This document shows, in pieces, positions 10,658 through 18,494 of a stretch of DNA of 64,000 bases. The notes under the pieces are model-generated. The model saw nothing but the letters and a program-made list of their open reading frames with translations. It was not told where the DNA came from and ran no database searches. Both the position numbers and the translations under genes were made by a program. The DNA comes from Sulfuricellaceae bacterium (GTDB taxonomy: Bacteria; Pseudomonadota; Gammaproteobacteria; Burkholderiales; Sulfuricellaceae), in the NCBI GenBank assembly GCA_030690895.1, contig JAUYFQ010000086.1, positions 28,816 to 92,815 on the forward strand, in the 5' to 3' direction. The number at the start of each line of letters is the position of its first letter. Within the stretch, counting starts at the first letter, position 1.

Positions 10658-11950
10658 TCACCGCTCCCCAATTGGCCTGAAATCGCGCCGCTGCGGCCCC
10701 AGATACAACTGGCGCGGGCGGCCGATTTTTTGCTCGGCATCGCTCACCATTTCAGTCCATTGAGAAATCCAGCCGACCGTGCGGGAAATGGCGAAAATAG
10801 CGGTGAACATGTTTACCGGCACGCCCATGGCTCGCAGAATGATACCGGAATAAAAATCCACATTGGGGTAGAGTTTTTTCTCGATGAAATAAGGATCTTC
10901 CAGCGCGATGCGCTCCAGTTCCAGCGCGATGCTGAACAGGCGGTCGTCGTGCATGCCCAGTTCGTTCAACACCTCGTGGCAAGTCTGACGCATCAGCTTG
11001 GCGCGCGGGTCGAAATTTTTGTACACACGGTGGCCGAAGCCCATCAGGCGAAAAGGGTTGCTCTTGTCCTTGGCACGCGCAATAAACTGGGGAATATTGG
11101 ATACATCGCCAATTTCCTCCAGCATTTTCAGCACCGCCTCGTTGGCGCCGCCATGCGCTGGCCCCCACAGCGAAGCAATGCCCGCCGCGATACAGGCGAA
11201 AGGATTCGCGCCGCTCGAACCCGCCAGGCGTACCGTCGAAGTCGAAGCGTTCTGTTCGTGATCGGCATGCAGAATCAGAATCCTGTCCAGCGCCTTCACC
11301 AGCACAGGGTTAGGTTCATAAGCCTCGCACGGCGTCGAAAACATCATGTGCAAAAAATTGGCCGCATAGCCCAGGCGGTTTTGCGGGTAGGAAAAAGGCT
11401 GCCCCATGTTGTATTTGTAGCTCATGGCCGCGATGGTCGGCACTTTCGAAAGCAGGCGGTGCGCCGAAATCTCCCGATGGCGGGGGTCGCTTACATTAGC
11501 CGAATCCTGATAAAACGCCGACAGCGCGCCAACCACCCCGACCATCACCGCCATCGGATGCGCATCGCGACGGAAACCACGGAAAAAATAATTGATCTGG
11601 TCATGCACCATCGCGTGGGTACGAATGATGTGGTCAAAGTCCTGTTTCTGTTCCAGCGTCGGCAATTCGCCATACTGAAGCAGGTAACAGACTTCGATGA
11701 AATCGGCCTGCTCGGCCAGTTGCTCGATCGGATAGCCGCGATACAGCAACACGCCTTGATCGCCGTCGATATAGGTAATGCCGGAATTGCAACTGCCGGT
11801 CGACATGAATCCGGGGTCATAGGTAAACACGCCATGCTTGCCCAGCCCGCGAATATCCACCACATCCGGGCCCAAGGTGCCTGAATAGATAGGCAACTCG
11901 ATCGGCGGCTGCCCATTTCCAAGATCCAGATACGCCTTGCGTTCAGCCAT
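10658..11950 (-). CDS. gltA: type II citrate synthase
   Basis: Condenses oxaloacetate and acetyl-CoA at the entry to the TCA cycle; 430 residues, the usual length for the hexameric type. Active-site regions are [12 protein letters not shown] (His), [10 protein letters not shown] (His) and [14 protein letters not shown] (His and Asp). The start is ATG 11950 with GGGAG eight bases upstream. It lies 20 bases after sdhE, as in the canonical sdh-gltA arrangement. Confidence 0.97.
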   Translation of the reverse strand: MAERKAYLDLGNGQPPIELPIYSGTLGPDVVDIRGLGKHGVFTYDPGFMSTGSCNSGITYIDGDQGVLLYRGYPIEQLAEQADFIEVCYLLQYGELPTLEQKQDFDHIIRTHAMVHDQINYFFRGFRRDAHPMAVMVGVVGALSAFYQDSANVSDPRHREISAHRLLSKVPTIAAMSYKYNMGQPFSYPQNRLGYAANFLHMMFSTPCEAYEPNPVLVKALDRILILHADHEQNASTSTVRLAGSSGANPFACIAAGIASLWGPAHGGANEAVLKMLEEIGDVSNIPQFIARAKDKSNPFRLMGFGHRVYKNFDPRAKLMRQTCHEVLNELGMHDDRLFSIALELERIALEDPYFIEKKLYPNVDFYSGIILRAMGVPVNMFTAIFAISRTVGWISQWTEMVSDAEQKIGRPRQLYLGPQRRDFRPIGER

Positions 11951-11970
11951 GTTACTTCTCCCAAAATCCG

Positions 11971-12219
11971 TTAATTTTCGTGCCCGCCGCGCAGCAAGGC
12001 GACCACAGCAGAAGCATCGGCACACTCACCGCGCACCTTCTGCCACAATTCCTGATCTTCCAGTTCCAGCAGAGCCTCGAACTCCTGTTGCTGCAATGCC
12101 GTCAGCCCTGCGTAATTCTCGCTTAGAAAACGCGCCAGCACCAGATCAAGTTCCAGCATCCCGCGCCGACAGCGCCAGCGGAGGCGGTTGAGGACTGCCA
12201 AATCAGCGCCCAAGTCCAT
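11971..12219 (-). CDS. sdhE: SdhE-type FAD assembly factor (succinate dehydrogenase assembly factor 2)
   Basis: An 82-residue protein with the family signature [13 protein letters not shown] (compare RGMxExD) near the N-terminus. SdhE promotes covalent flavinylation of SdhA. The start ATG 12219 has AGGGA nine bases upstream, and both lie inside the 3' end of hsdM, giving a 17-base overlap. It normally follows sdhB directly; here about 31 kb of inserted genes separate it from sdhB. Confidence 0.93.
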   Translation of the reverse strand: MDLGADLAVLNRLRWRCRRGMLELDLVLARFLSENYAGLTALQQQEFEALLELEDQELWQKVRGECADASAVVALLRGGHEN

Positions 12220-13678
12220 TAGCCACGTCCCTGAACGATGCCAGCGCCGCTTCAAGATGCTCAATGATTTCCTGTTGCAGCACATCCGGCGGCGGCAGGT
12301 CGTCCAGATTTTCCAGGCTATCGTCCTTCAGCCAGAAGATGTCCAGGCTGGCTTTGTCACGCGCCATCAAGTCGTTGTAGCTGAAGTACTTGAAGCGCTC
12401 CGTCTCAAGGCGCTCGTGCCGGTTGTCGGGGTTGTAACAGGCCACAAAGTCTTGCAAATCGTCGAGTTTCAGCGTCCGCGTTTTCAGCGTGAAGTGCTTG
12501 TTGGTGCGCAGGTCGTAGAACCAGACCCCCTTGGTGTGAATCTGACCGTCCTTGGGCTTTGCATCAAAGAACAGCACATTCGCCTTTACGCCTTGCGCGT
12601 AAAAAATACCCGTGGGCAGGCGCAGCACGGTGTGCACGTCGCAGTTTTCCAGCAGTTTGCGGCGGATTTTTTCGCCTGCGCCGCCTTCGAACAGCACGTT
12701 ATCCGGCAGCACCACGGCGGCTTTGCCGTCAGACTTCAACATGCTGACAATGTGCTGCAAGAAGTTGAGCTGTTTGTTCGACGTGGTTTCCCAGAAGTCT
12801 TGCCGTTCGTAGGTCAGAGCCTCCTTGTCTTCTTCACCTTCTTCATTGGTAAAGGTCATGCTGCTTTTCTTGCCAAACGGCGGATTGGCCAGTACGTAAT
12901 CCACCTTCCGCTTGGGCTCTGTAATCAGCGCATCCGAACGCTCCACCAACGGTTCGCCATCCAGCTCGCCGATGCTGTGCAAGAACAGGTTCATCAAGCA
13001 CATGCGGCGCGTGTTGGGCACGATCTCGTTGCCGTGAAAGGTCTTGTCGCGCAGAAACTCTTTCTGGCGCTTGTCTAGCCCCGCTCGCCCTGAGCCTGTC
13101 GAAGGGGGCCGCGTCAGCCAGTTGTAGGTGCCAAGGAAAAAGCCCCCGGTGCCGCACGCCGGGTCGGCAATGGACTTCATGGGTTCCGGCCTCACGCAGG
13201 CCACCATCGCTTCGATCAATGCTCGTGGGGTGAAGTACTGGCCTGCCCCGCTCTTGGTGTCTTCCGCGTTCTTTTGCAGCAGCCCTTCGTACAAATCGCC
13301 CTTGGTATCGGCATCGAGGCTGATCCAGTTTTCTGCATCAATCAATTGCACCAGGCGCGAAAGCTTGGCCGGGTCTTGAATCTTGTTCTGCGCTTTGAAG
13401 AAGATGGCGCCCAACATGCCCGGCTCCTGTCCCAGCTTATGCAGGGTGGCCAAGTAATGCGACTCCAGCGGCTCGCCCACTTTGCACGTCAGGCTGGCCC
13501 AGTCATAACCTTTGGGGATGTGGGTGTCGCGGTTATAAGGCTCTTGCGCATATTCGTGCGCCAGCTTCAGGAACAGCAGGTAAGTGAGCTGCTCCAGATA
13601 ATCGCCATAACCCACGCCGTCGTCGCGCAGGGTGTGGCAGAAGTTCCAGACTTTCTGGACGAGGGAAGAAGTATTCAT
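12203..13678 (-). CDS. hsdM: type I restriction-modification system, methyltransferase subunit HsdM
   Basis: A 491-residue N6-adenine methyltransferase subunit. An N-terminal HsdM helical domain is followed by the AdoMet motif I DPACGTGGFFLG and the catalytic motif IV NPPF. The start ATG 13678 overlaps the upstream DUF4276 stop as ATGA. A short insert PPSTGSGRAG after YNWLTR is the in-frame translation of a REP-like palindrome at 13084-13106. The last 17 bases overlap sdhE. It is the final gene of a rearranged hsdR...hsdS...hsdM locus. Confidence 0.93.
   Translation of the reverse strand: MNTSSLVQKVWNFCHTLRDDGVGYGDYLEQLTYLLFLKLAHEYAQEPYNRDTHIPKGYDWASLTCKVGEPLESHYLATLHKLGQEPGMLGAIFFKAQNKIQDPAKLSRLVQLIDAENWISLDADTKGDLYEGLLQKNAEDTKSGAGQYFTPRALIEAMVACVRPEPMKSIADPACGTGGFFLGTYNWLTRPPSTGSGRAGLDKRQKEFLRDKTFHGNEIVPNTRRMCLMNLFLHSIGELDGEPLVERSDALITEPKRKVDYVLANPPFGKKSSMTFTNEEGEEDKEALTYERQDFWETTSNKQLNFLQHIVSMLKSDGKAAVVLPDNVLFEGGAGEKIRRKLLENCDVHTVLRLPTGIFYAQGVKANVLFFDAKPKDGQIHTKGVWFYDLRTNKHFTLKTRTLKLDDLQDFVACYNPDNRHERLETERFKYFSYNDLMARDKASLDIFWLKDDSLENLDDLPPPDVLQQEIIEHLEAALASFRDVANGLGR
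13084..13106. repeat. REP-like palindrome translated inside hsdM
   Basis: The sequence CTCGCCCTGAGCCTGTCGAA belongs to the same family as the copies at 16.5, 17.3, 17.4 and 17.7 kb. Here it is read in frame within hsdM and adds residues like PSTGSGR between the AdoMet motif and the next helix. Confidence 0.8.
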
Positions 13679-14376
13679 GCGGGGAATGCCTGTGCAATGG
13701 GCTGGACTTGTTGATCGAACAAGGCAGCTTGCGTGCAATGGGCTTTCACTTGCGCCCACTGCGACGTCACGGCTCCTGCCAGATTTCTGTATTCACGCAC
13801 CGTCTTGCGGATTCTCTGTGCTTTGGGTAACTGGGCAAGCTGGGTTTCAATATGCAGATTGCACTCCAGCCCTGCGAGCAATGCATTATTCATCGGAAGC
13901 GTGGCAGCAGAAAGCCATGCTTCCGTAGCTTTCGATGGAATACAAAACAGGCTTTTTGGCCCGGTTGCTGGAATGCCTAGCCAACTTAGCATGACGGCCT
14001 CCAGTGCAGTCACGGTATTGGTGGGCGGAGGGCAGGGTCGAACGCATGGCAATGGTTGAAGCGTGTGGGCAGCTTGCACAACTGCACCCCCGCAATCTGC
14101 ATAGCTTTTGTCCGCCACATCTGCATCTAGGTGCACAATCACCAGATCAAAATGACTCAGAGTGGGGTCAGATTCTATGCTCGCCGTGCCACGCTGGCGA
14201 AATTCCTGACACCATTTGAATACACCACCCCAGCCGCCGCCCATTCCGGGCCTTGTCGGTTCCGGCTGTAACTGATTGAGCACAAAGGGACGCTGCAAAA
14301 TGGCTTTTAACGCCGCCTCAATCACGATGAAGTCAGTTGGCCCCTCAGCCACCAGCGCAATTCGGGGATCAGACAT
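13675..14376 (-). CDS. DUF4276 family protein, TOPRIM-like partner of the upstream ATPase
   Basis: A 233-residue protein with ALVAEGPTDFIVIEAAL at the N-terminus and LVIVHLDADVAD near residue 80. That Glu followed by a DxD-type pattern resembles TOPRIM nuclease folds, as in RloB or OLD-associated nucleases. Its start overlaps the AAA ATPase by 8 bases and its stop overlaps hsdM (ATGA). ATPase plus TOPRIM pairs of this kind include PARIS (AriA/AriB) and AbiL/RloAB-type systems; the exact family here is inferred. It probably acts as the effector. Confidence 0.75.
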   Translation of the reverse strand: MSDPRIALVAEGPTDFIVIEAALKAILQRPFVLNQLQPEPTRPGMGGGWGGVFKWCQEFRQRGTASIESDPTLSHFDLVIVHLDADVADKSYADCGGAVVQAAHTLQPLPCVRPCPPPTNTVTALEAVMLSWLGIPATGPKSLFCIPSKATEAWLSAATLPMNNALLAGLECNLHIETQLAQLPKAQRIRKTVREYRNLAGAVTSQWAQVKAHCTQAALFDQQVQPIAQAFPA

Positions 14377-15547
14377 TCGGCATCGCCCCCAGATTTCCCA
14401 TCAGCCACAGACGTGACAAAGGATATTGCGCATTCATTGCCAACAATCCGGCGCTGATTTCAATTCGGCGCACAACTGTATGCCCCTCACTATTGCGTTC
14501 TACTGCAAATAGCCTGATTTCAGAGTCAGTCAAATCCAGGCCATCAAGCACGGCCGGGTTATGTGCGGTGAACAACAATTGCCTCTGAGCATCGCCTCTT
14601 GCCAACCAGCCCGACAGCTTTGCCGTCAGTCGCCCAACCAATCGAGGATTTAACGCCTGATCAAGGTTATCGATAGCAAAAAACTTCGGCGCATGGGGAG
14701 ACAGACACAAGATTGCGCAGAACAACACATATAGCGCACCCTCACTGGCGTCATAGGCCGTCAGCGTGTTGCGGCTCTTGCGCATGAATCGGTCAGTGAA
14801 CTTCAGCACCTCCTTGGTGCGCGCAACAGAGGGCGACAAAAGCGACCCGGCAGATGACGTGGTTTGAATATCGGCCACCCAATCCACCAGCTCAAACACG
14901 CTATCCAGCAAGTCGTCGTCATGATCGAGCACGGACTTGCGGAACTCGGCAAATCCCTCAGCCAGGCGCCCACCCGCCAAGCCCACCGGGTTGCGCGATT
15001 GCGGATCGCCCACCATCGCCCGCAAGGTCGGCGTATTGGGGGAGTAGATCGCAAAGTTCTGTATGCGCTGCATCAGGTCAGCTGCCGGCCTGTCGGTCGC
15101 CACCTCCACCAGGCGCAAGGCAGCCAATCCCGCAGTGGGCGTCAGGTTGCGTTTGTTGCGCACACCATCAGACACAATTTCACTTGTTTCATCGGACAAG
15201 CGTTCGGTCTTGAAGGACCAGGCAGGTTCGGGGTTTTCCAGTGGATTCAACAGCGACACGCGGTAGTTGGCACTTTGAGTGCCTTGAGCGCTCAAGCCGA
15301 TATGCACCGGCACGCTCGCCGATTCAAACGAGGTTTTGTAGAGCCGAGGAACGCCCGGGCGCACACCACGACGCAGCAGAGATTCATCATCCACTTTTCC
15401 GCTGGCCGCCGCGCCCAGCACGCCAATCGCCTCCAGGATATTGCTTTTCCCCACCCCGTTGGCACCGATAAAACAGTTCACGCGCCCCAGCTCAATGGTT
15501 TGCGACACGATGGATTTGAAGCCATCAATCTGAATGCTGCGGATCAT
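14369..15547 (-). CDS. AAA ATPase (AAA_21/OLD-like) paired with a DUF4276 protein
   Basis: A 392-residue SMC/ABC-like ATPase. It starts MIRSIQIDGFKSI with Walker A GANGVGKSN at about residues 29-37, and contains a Walker B-like FFAIDNLDQALNPRL segment followed by LLFTAHNPAVLD. This arrangement is typical of overcoming-lysogenization-defect and PARIS AriA-like ATPases. It lies within the type I locus between hsdS and hsdM and overlaps its TOPRIM-like partner by 8 bases. It probably senses a phage trigger and licenses the partner. Confidence 0.82.
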   Translation of the reverse strand: MIRSIQIDGFKSIVSQTIELGRVNCFIGANGVGKSNILEAIGVLGAAASGKVDDESLLRRGVRPGVPRLYKTSFESASVPVHIGLSAQGTQSANYRVSLLNPLENPEPAWSFKTERLSDETSEIVSDGVRNKRNLTPTAGLAALRLVEVATDRPAADLMQRIQNFAIYSPNTPTLRAMVGDPQSRNPVGLAGGRLAEGFAEFRKSVLDHDDDLLDSVFELVDWVADIQTTSSAGSLLSPSVARTKEVLKFTDRFMRKSRNTLTAYDASEGALYVLFCAILCLSPHAPKFFAIDNLDQALNPRLVGRLTAKLSGWLARGDAQRQLLFTAHNPAVLDGLDLTDSEIRLFAVERNSEGHTVVRRIEISAGLLAMNAQYPLSRLWLMGNLGAMPNV

Positions 15548-15611
15548 GATTTCCCCCTGAATGGTGGCTGACTCATTGTTGTGAGAATAATATACCCATC
15601 AATTTTTTTGT

Positions 15612-17237
15612 TCATGCCGGATCCTTCGCTTTGCGGCTACGCGGTTTTTTCGCCGCATCATGTTCAGCCCGTTCGGCGCGGATGCGCTCCAGCAGCACGC
15701 TGGCCGGTTCGTCGTCGGGGTCTTGCGGCACCAGTTGGCCGGAGAAGGCGGCTTTGAGGAGATTTTTGCGTTGGGCGGCGGATTGTTTGAGGGAAAGCTC
15801 TACTGCTTGCTCTTGGCGGTTAAGGTTTTCAATCTGCAATTCGAGCTGACTCAATAATTCTCTTTGTTCTGATGCCGGACCCAATGGCACAGGGAACATC
15901 CGCAACATGGTCATGTTGATTGACGCCAGGTTGGTCGTTTGCTTACCTGCGTTTTGGAACCACGTCTTCCCGAAGGTATTGCCATGATGCGAGATCAACT
16001 CTGGCAGCAACTCTGGTAAATACGGTCGCATCCGGAAAACATGGTTTTGATGAATGCAGTTGGCCACTTCGTCACGCCATAACCAGCCTCGACCAAGCTT
16101 GTCGCGATCACCGCCTTCATTAAACAAGACGTCACCGGCTTGCAGCGTCAATTCGGCAATATCACGCTCGGTAGCAAAAATGGTTTTGACTTCGGATAGA
16201 TCGAGAAAGCCACGTTGGACATTCGCCACCCGCAGATACGGCACTTCGCGAACCTGCACACTTGCGTCGCGCTTTGTGCCCTTGGCAACGCCAGACGCAA
16301 TCTCGCCCAGCATGTCCAAACTCGCCCACACCCACCCCTCCGGCAATTCCGGCAAATTACTGGTGTCGGGCTGCACTGGCTCGGGGTATTTTCTCTGCCA
16401 GTCTTTGGGCGGGGGCTTGCCCTGTTCGGCAAACTTGAGCGTTTGCTTGGCTTCCCAGCGAGCGCGGCGTTCGGTGAGGATGCGTTGCAGCAGTTGGGCG
16501 CCGGTTTCGTATTCATCCGTTCGTCCTGAGCCTGTCGAAGGATGAACGGATGAATACGTTGCCGCATCAAGCCCTTCGACAAGCTCAGGGCGAACGGCTT
16601 TGCGCGCCGCACGCCATTCGGCGGTGAGCGCGCCTTCCACGGCGGCTTTCAGCAGCGATTGGCGGTATTGCCCCAGCTTTTTCTGCGCGGCCTTGAGTTC
16701 GGCCACCCCAGCGTCTAAGTCGGAGAGCAGTTCTTCGAGTTTTTCGATGATGCGGGTTTGTTCGGCGAGAGGTGCGCAAGGAAACGGGATCAGCGCCGAC
16801 TTCGCCCCTGAAATTTCAAGAAAAGTAGTTCCACTAGCCAAAGCTTCAGCATGTTGTTTGGCAGACGTGAGCCAATAGTAGAGATAGTCTGAATTCAAAC
16901 CAGCGGCGGGTACGAAACTCTTAAAACCTTGGTTCGTAGTTACAGGGCGAGAAGCGATGGCAACGTAACCAATCGGCGCACGCGAACTGAAGAGAACCGA
17001 CCCCTGTGGTAACCACCGTGCGCCAGAACCGTCGAGCCCTTGTTCAGAGATATAACGCGCACCGCCTGAAATGGTTTTGCTGGAATACCCGGACATGTCC
17101 GCAGGTGTAATCCATGGAATTTCACCGTCGAAGTTGCTCGGATTGTTTGTACTTGGCGTGCCACCACCGATAACGTCTGCAACATCGCCCATTGTTGTCC
17201 AACGCCAAGTCATTGGTAGCCCCCACAAATCACTCAC
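15612..17237 (-). CDS. hsdS: type I restriction-modification specificity subunit HsdS
   Basis: A 541-residue protein with two target-recognition domains: the first around residues 10-200 and ending with a LAEQTRIIEKLEELLSDLDA coiled coil, the second from about 295 (LPEGWVWASLDMLGE) and ending in a second coiled coil. The central spacer contains RPELVEG and PSTGSGRTD, in-frame translations of two REP-like palindromes (16511-16595). These lengthen the linker between the domains. The start is GTG 17237, and the gene is separated from hsdM by an ATPase/TOPRIM pair. Confidence 0.9.
   Translation of the reverse strand: MSDLWGLPMTWRWTTMGDVADVIGGGTPSTNNPSNFDGEIPWITPADMSGYSSKTISGGARYISEQGLDGSGARWLPQGSVLFSSRAPIGYVAIASRPVTTNQGFKSFVPAAGLNSDYLYYWLTSAKQHAEALASGTTFLEISGAKSALIPFPCAPLAEQTRIIEKLEELLSDLDAGVAELKAAQKKLGQYRQSLLKAAVEGALTAEWRAARKAVRPELVEGLDAATYSSVHPSTGSGRTDEYETGAQLLQRILTERRARWEAKQTLKFAEQGKPPPKDWQRKYPEPVQPDTSNLPELPEGWVWASLDMLGEIASGVAKGTKRDASVQVREVPYLRVANVQRGFLDLSEVKTIFATERDIAELTLQAGDVLFNEGGDRDKLGRGWLWRDEVANCIHQNHVFRMRPYLPELLPELISHHGNTFGKTWFQNAGKQTTNLASINMTMLRMFPVPLGPASEQRELLSQLELQIENLNRQEQAVELSLKQSAAQRKNLLKAAFSGQLVPQDPDDEPASVLLERIRAERAEHDAAKKPRSRKAKDPA
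16511..16595. repeat. pair of REP-like palindromes inside hsdS
   Basis: One copy (TTCGTCCTGAGCCTGTCGAA, about 16520-16539) is flanked by 12-base inverted arms ATTCATCCGTTC/GAACGGATGAAT. A second copy in the opposite orientation lies at 16571-16595. Both are read in frame in the hsdS linker. Confidence 0.85.
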
Positions 17238-17249
17238 TCCACCAACCCC

Positions 17250-17723
17250 TTATTCATTTTTTGTGTCATTTTCATGCCCTTCGACAAGCTCAGGGCAAAC
17301 GGGTTGGATGCCCCGATCATGGCAAGCCTGTCGAGCCACAAGAATCTCCTGAGCAAAGCCGAAGGGCTCAGGGCGAATGGTGGGTTGTACGCCGGTGGTT
17401 ATTGGTAAATCCGTTCGTGCTGAGCTTGTCGAAGCATGGGCGGATTTGCTACGCGCCAACCTTGAAACCTCACCCCAGTCACCGCGCATCATGGCTTCCT
17501 TCTTTTTGCGGCTCCAGCCTTTGATTTGCATCTCGGCATTCAGAGCTTCTTCCCGTGTTGCGCACTCTTGCACCCATGCCAATTCGACTGGACGACGCGT
17601 TGCGGTATAGCCATCGCATTCGCCGCATTGATGCTGGCCGATACGGTATTCCAGATTGTCGGTGTGGCCTGTGTAATACGAGCCATCGGCACAACGAAGG
17701 ATATAAACCCAGAATGGTTTCAT
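17250..17723 (-). CDS. GIY-YIG nuclease-domain protein with a repeat-derived tail
   Basis: The first ~85 residues form a GIY-YIG domain of the UvrC/YhbQ type (VYILRCADGSYYTGHT at the N-terminus, then RRPVELAW and a KGWSRKKKEAM helix). The remaining ~70 residues are mostly translated REP-like repeats (HASTSSARTD, RPEPFGFAQEI, CPELVEG), so the tail is probably not a folded domain. It sits between the toxin gene and hsdS and stops 12 bases before hsdS. Genes of this family are often seen next to such repeats, but a role in moving them is only speculation. Confidence 0.85.
   Translation of the reverse strand: MKPFWVYILRCADGSYYTGHTDNLEYRIGQHQCGECDGYTATRRPVELAWVQECATREEALNAEMQIKGWSRKKKEAMMRGDWGEVSRLARSKSAHASTSSARTDLPITTGVQPTIRPEPFGFAQEILVARQACHDRGIQPVCPELVEGHENDTKNE
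17276..17300. repeat. REP-like palindrome in the GIY-YIG gene tail
   Basis: The core CTTCGACAAGCTCAGGGC lies inside the 3' part of the GIY-YIG gene, where it encodes CPELVEG. A degenerate relative lies at about 17345-17380 (RPEPFGFAQE). Confidence 0.85.
17411..17435. repeat. REP-like palindrome in the GIY-YIG gene tail
   Basis: The sequence CGTTCGTGCTGAGCTTGTCG is the opposite orientation of the 17276 copy. It marks the junction where the GIY-YIG domain ends and the repeat-derived tail begins (HASTSSART). Confidence 0.85.
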
Positions 17724-17733
17724 TGCTAGGCAA

Positions 17734-17758
17734 GCCCTTCGACAAGCTCAGGGCGAAC
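17734..17758. repeat. REP-like palindrome upstream of the GIY-YIG gene
   Basis: The core CTTCGACAAGCTCAGGGCGA lies 11 bases upstream of the GIY-YIG start, in the gap after the toxin gene. The GIY-YIG coding region is therefore bracketed by repeats. Confidence 0.85.
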
Positions 17759-17804
17759 AGGCTGAAATTCGTGTGATCTCATTACACCACCAACCCCTCA
17801 CCCA

Positions 17805-18140
17805 TCATCCCGCCCTCACCAGCGCCACAACGGCTTCCACGACCTTTAGTTGCGCTTCGGCATGGAGTTCGCCTGCAATACGGCGAAACAGGCTTTCATG
17901 CGCCGTAAAGAGTTTGCCGGGGCGCGCGTAGCTCGCCCGCTGGAGACTGCCGCTGGCAAAATCCCCCTCCGCCAACTCGACTGCGCGGGGGTCGGCATAG
18001 GGGTTGCTGGTAATCTGGCACAGCACCCAGTCTCCGCGCCCGGCATCGGCCAGGATCATGGCGGGGCGCAGCTTCTGGGCGGAAAGATCGAAAAAGGGGA
18101 AAGGCAACAGAATTACTTGACGGCTTGCAAATGCGCCCAT
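17805..18140 (-). CDS. MazF/PemK-type toxin
   Basis: A 111-residue protein matching the MazF/PemK endoribonuclease fold: ILLPFPFFDLSAQKLRPAMIL at the N-terminus is the usual loop and strand pattern, followed by LCQITSNPY and a helix SLFRRIAGEL. MazF-type toxins cut mRNA. It lacks the common GDI/V start before LPFPF, so the N-terminus may be divergent. It overlaps the upstream antitoxin gene by 28 bases, as expected for a coupled pair. Confidence 0.85.
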   Translation of the reverse strand: MGAFASRQVILLPFPFFDLSAQKLRPAMILADAGRGDWVLCQITSNPYADPRAVELAEGDFASGSLQRASYARPGKLFTAHESLFRRIAGELHAEAQLKVVEAVVALVRAG

Positions 18141-18328
18141 GCCTGCTCCTCTTCATCACGCAACCAATCCACGCCCAGCGAGGATTCGCTCAGCCCCAGC
18201 CCACAGAGCGTTTCGTCTGTAGGCGCGATAAAGGTCACCAGCACCTGCTGGGGGGAATCCAGCGGCACCGGCTCCGAAAATTTCAGCATCCCATTGGGCG
18301 CTAAAACCGCTTCCAGCGTAGTCATCAT
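18113..18328 (-). CDS. antitoxin of the MazF/PemK-type pair
   Basis: A 71-residue protein. The N-terminal TTLEAVLAPNGMLKFSEP resembles a small beta DNA-binding or DUF2281-like antitoxin head. The acidic, Trp-containing tail SSLGVDWLRDEEEQAWAHL would bind and neutralise the toxin. The start ATG 18328 has AGGAG seven bases upstream. The pair sits between the AAA ATPase and GIY-YIG genes within the hsd locus. Confidence 0.8.
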   Translation of the reverse strand: MMTTLEAVLAPNGMLKFSEPVPLDSPQQVLVTFIAPTDETLCGLGLSESSLGVDWLRDEEEQAWAHLQAVK

Positions 18329-18396
18329 GCTTGATCTCCTTGTTTCTTGACTGTTTTATTATAGGCTGATTCAGCATCGGCAAAATGATTCAAGGC

Positions 18397-18480
18397 TCAC
18401 GCCACCAACGCCTCATCCATCAACCCGTCGAGCTGATTGCCAAACACCGCCCACACTTTCTGCGCGGTCTTGAGTTCGGC
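18397..18480 (-). pseudogene. remnant of a second hsdR 3' end
   Basis: Read on the minus strand, this stretch encodes QKVWAVFGNQLDGLMDEALV and a TGA stop, closely matching the last residues of the intact hsdR (QKVWTVFGEQIDGLMDEMNE). It has no upstream coding context because the AAA ATPase gene ends just before it. It looks like the end of a different hsdR allele left by recombination or insertion. Confidence 0.8.
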
Positions 18481-18494
18481 CACCCCCTTATCAT

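Noticed and set aside
10730..11884. Plus-strand open frame (384 codons) antisense to gltA
   Set aside because: It is the shadow of the conserved citrate synthase gene, with low-complexity composition and no credible start site.
13084..17758. Clustered repeats considered as a CRISPR array
   Set aside because: The copies are palindromic, alternate in orientation, have irregular spacing and lie inside coding regions, and no cas genes are present.
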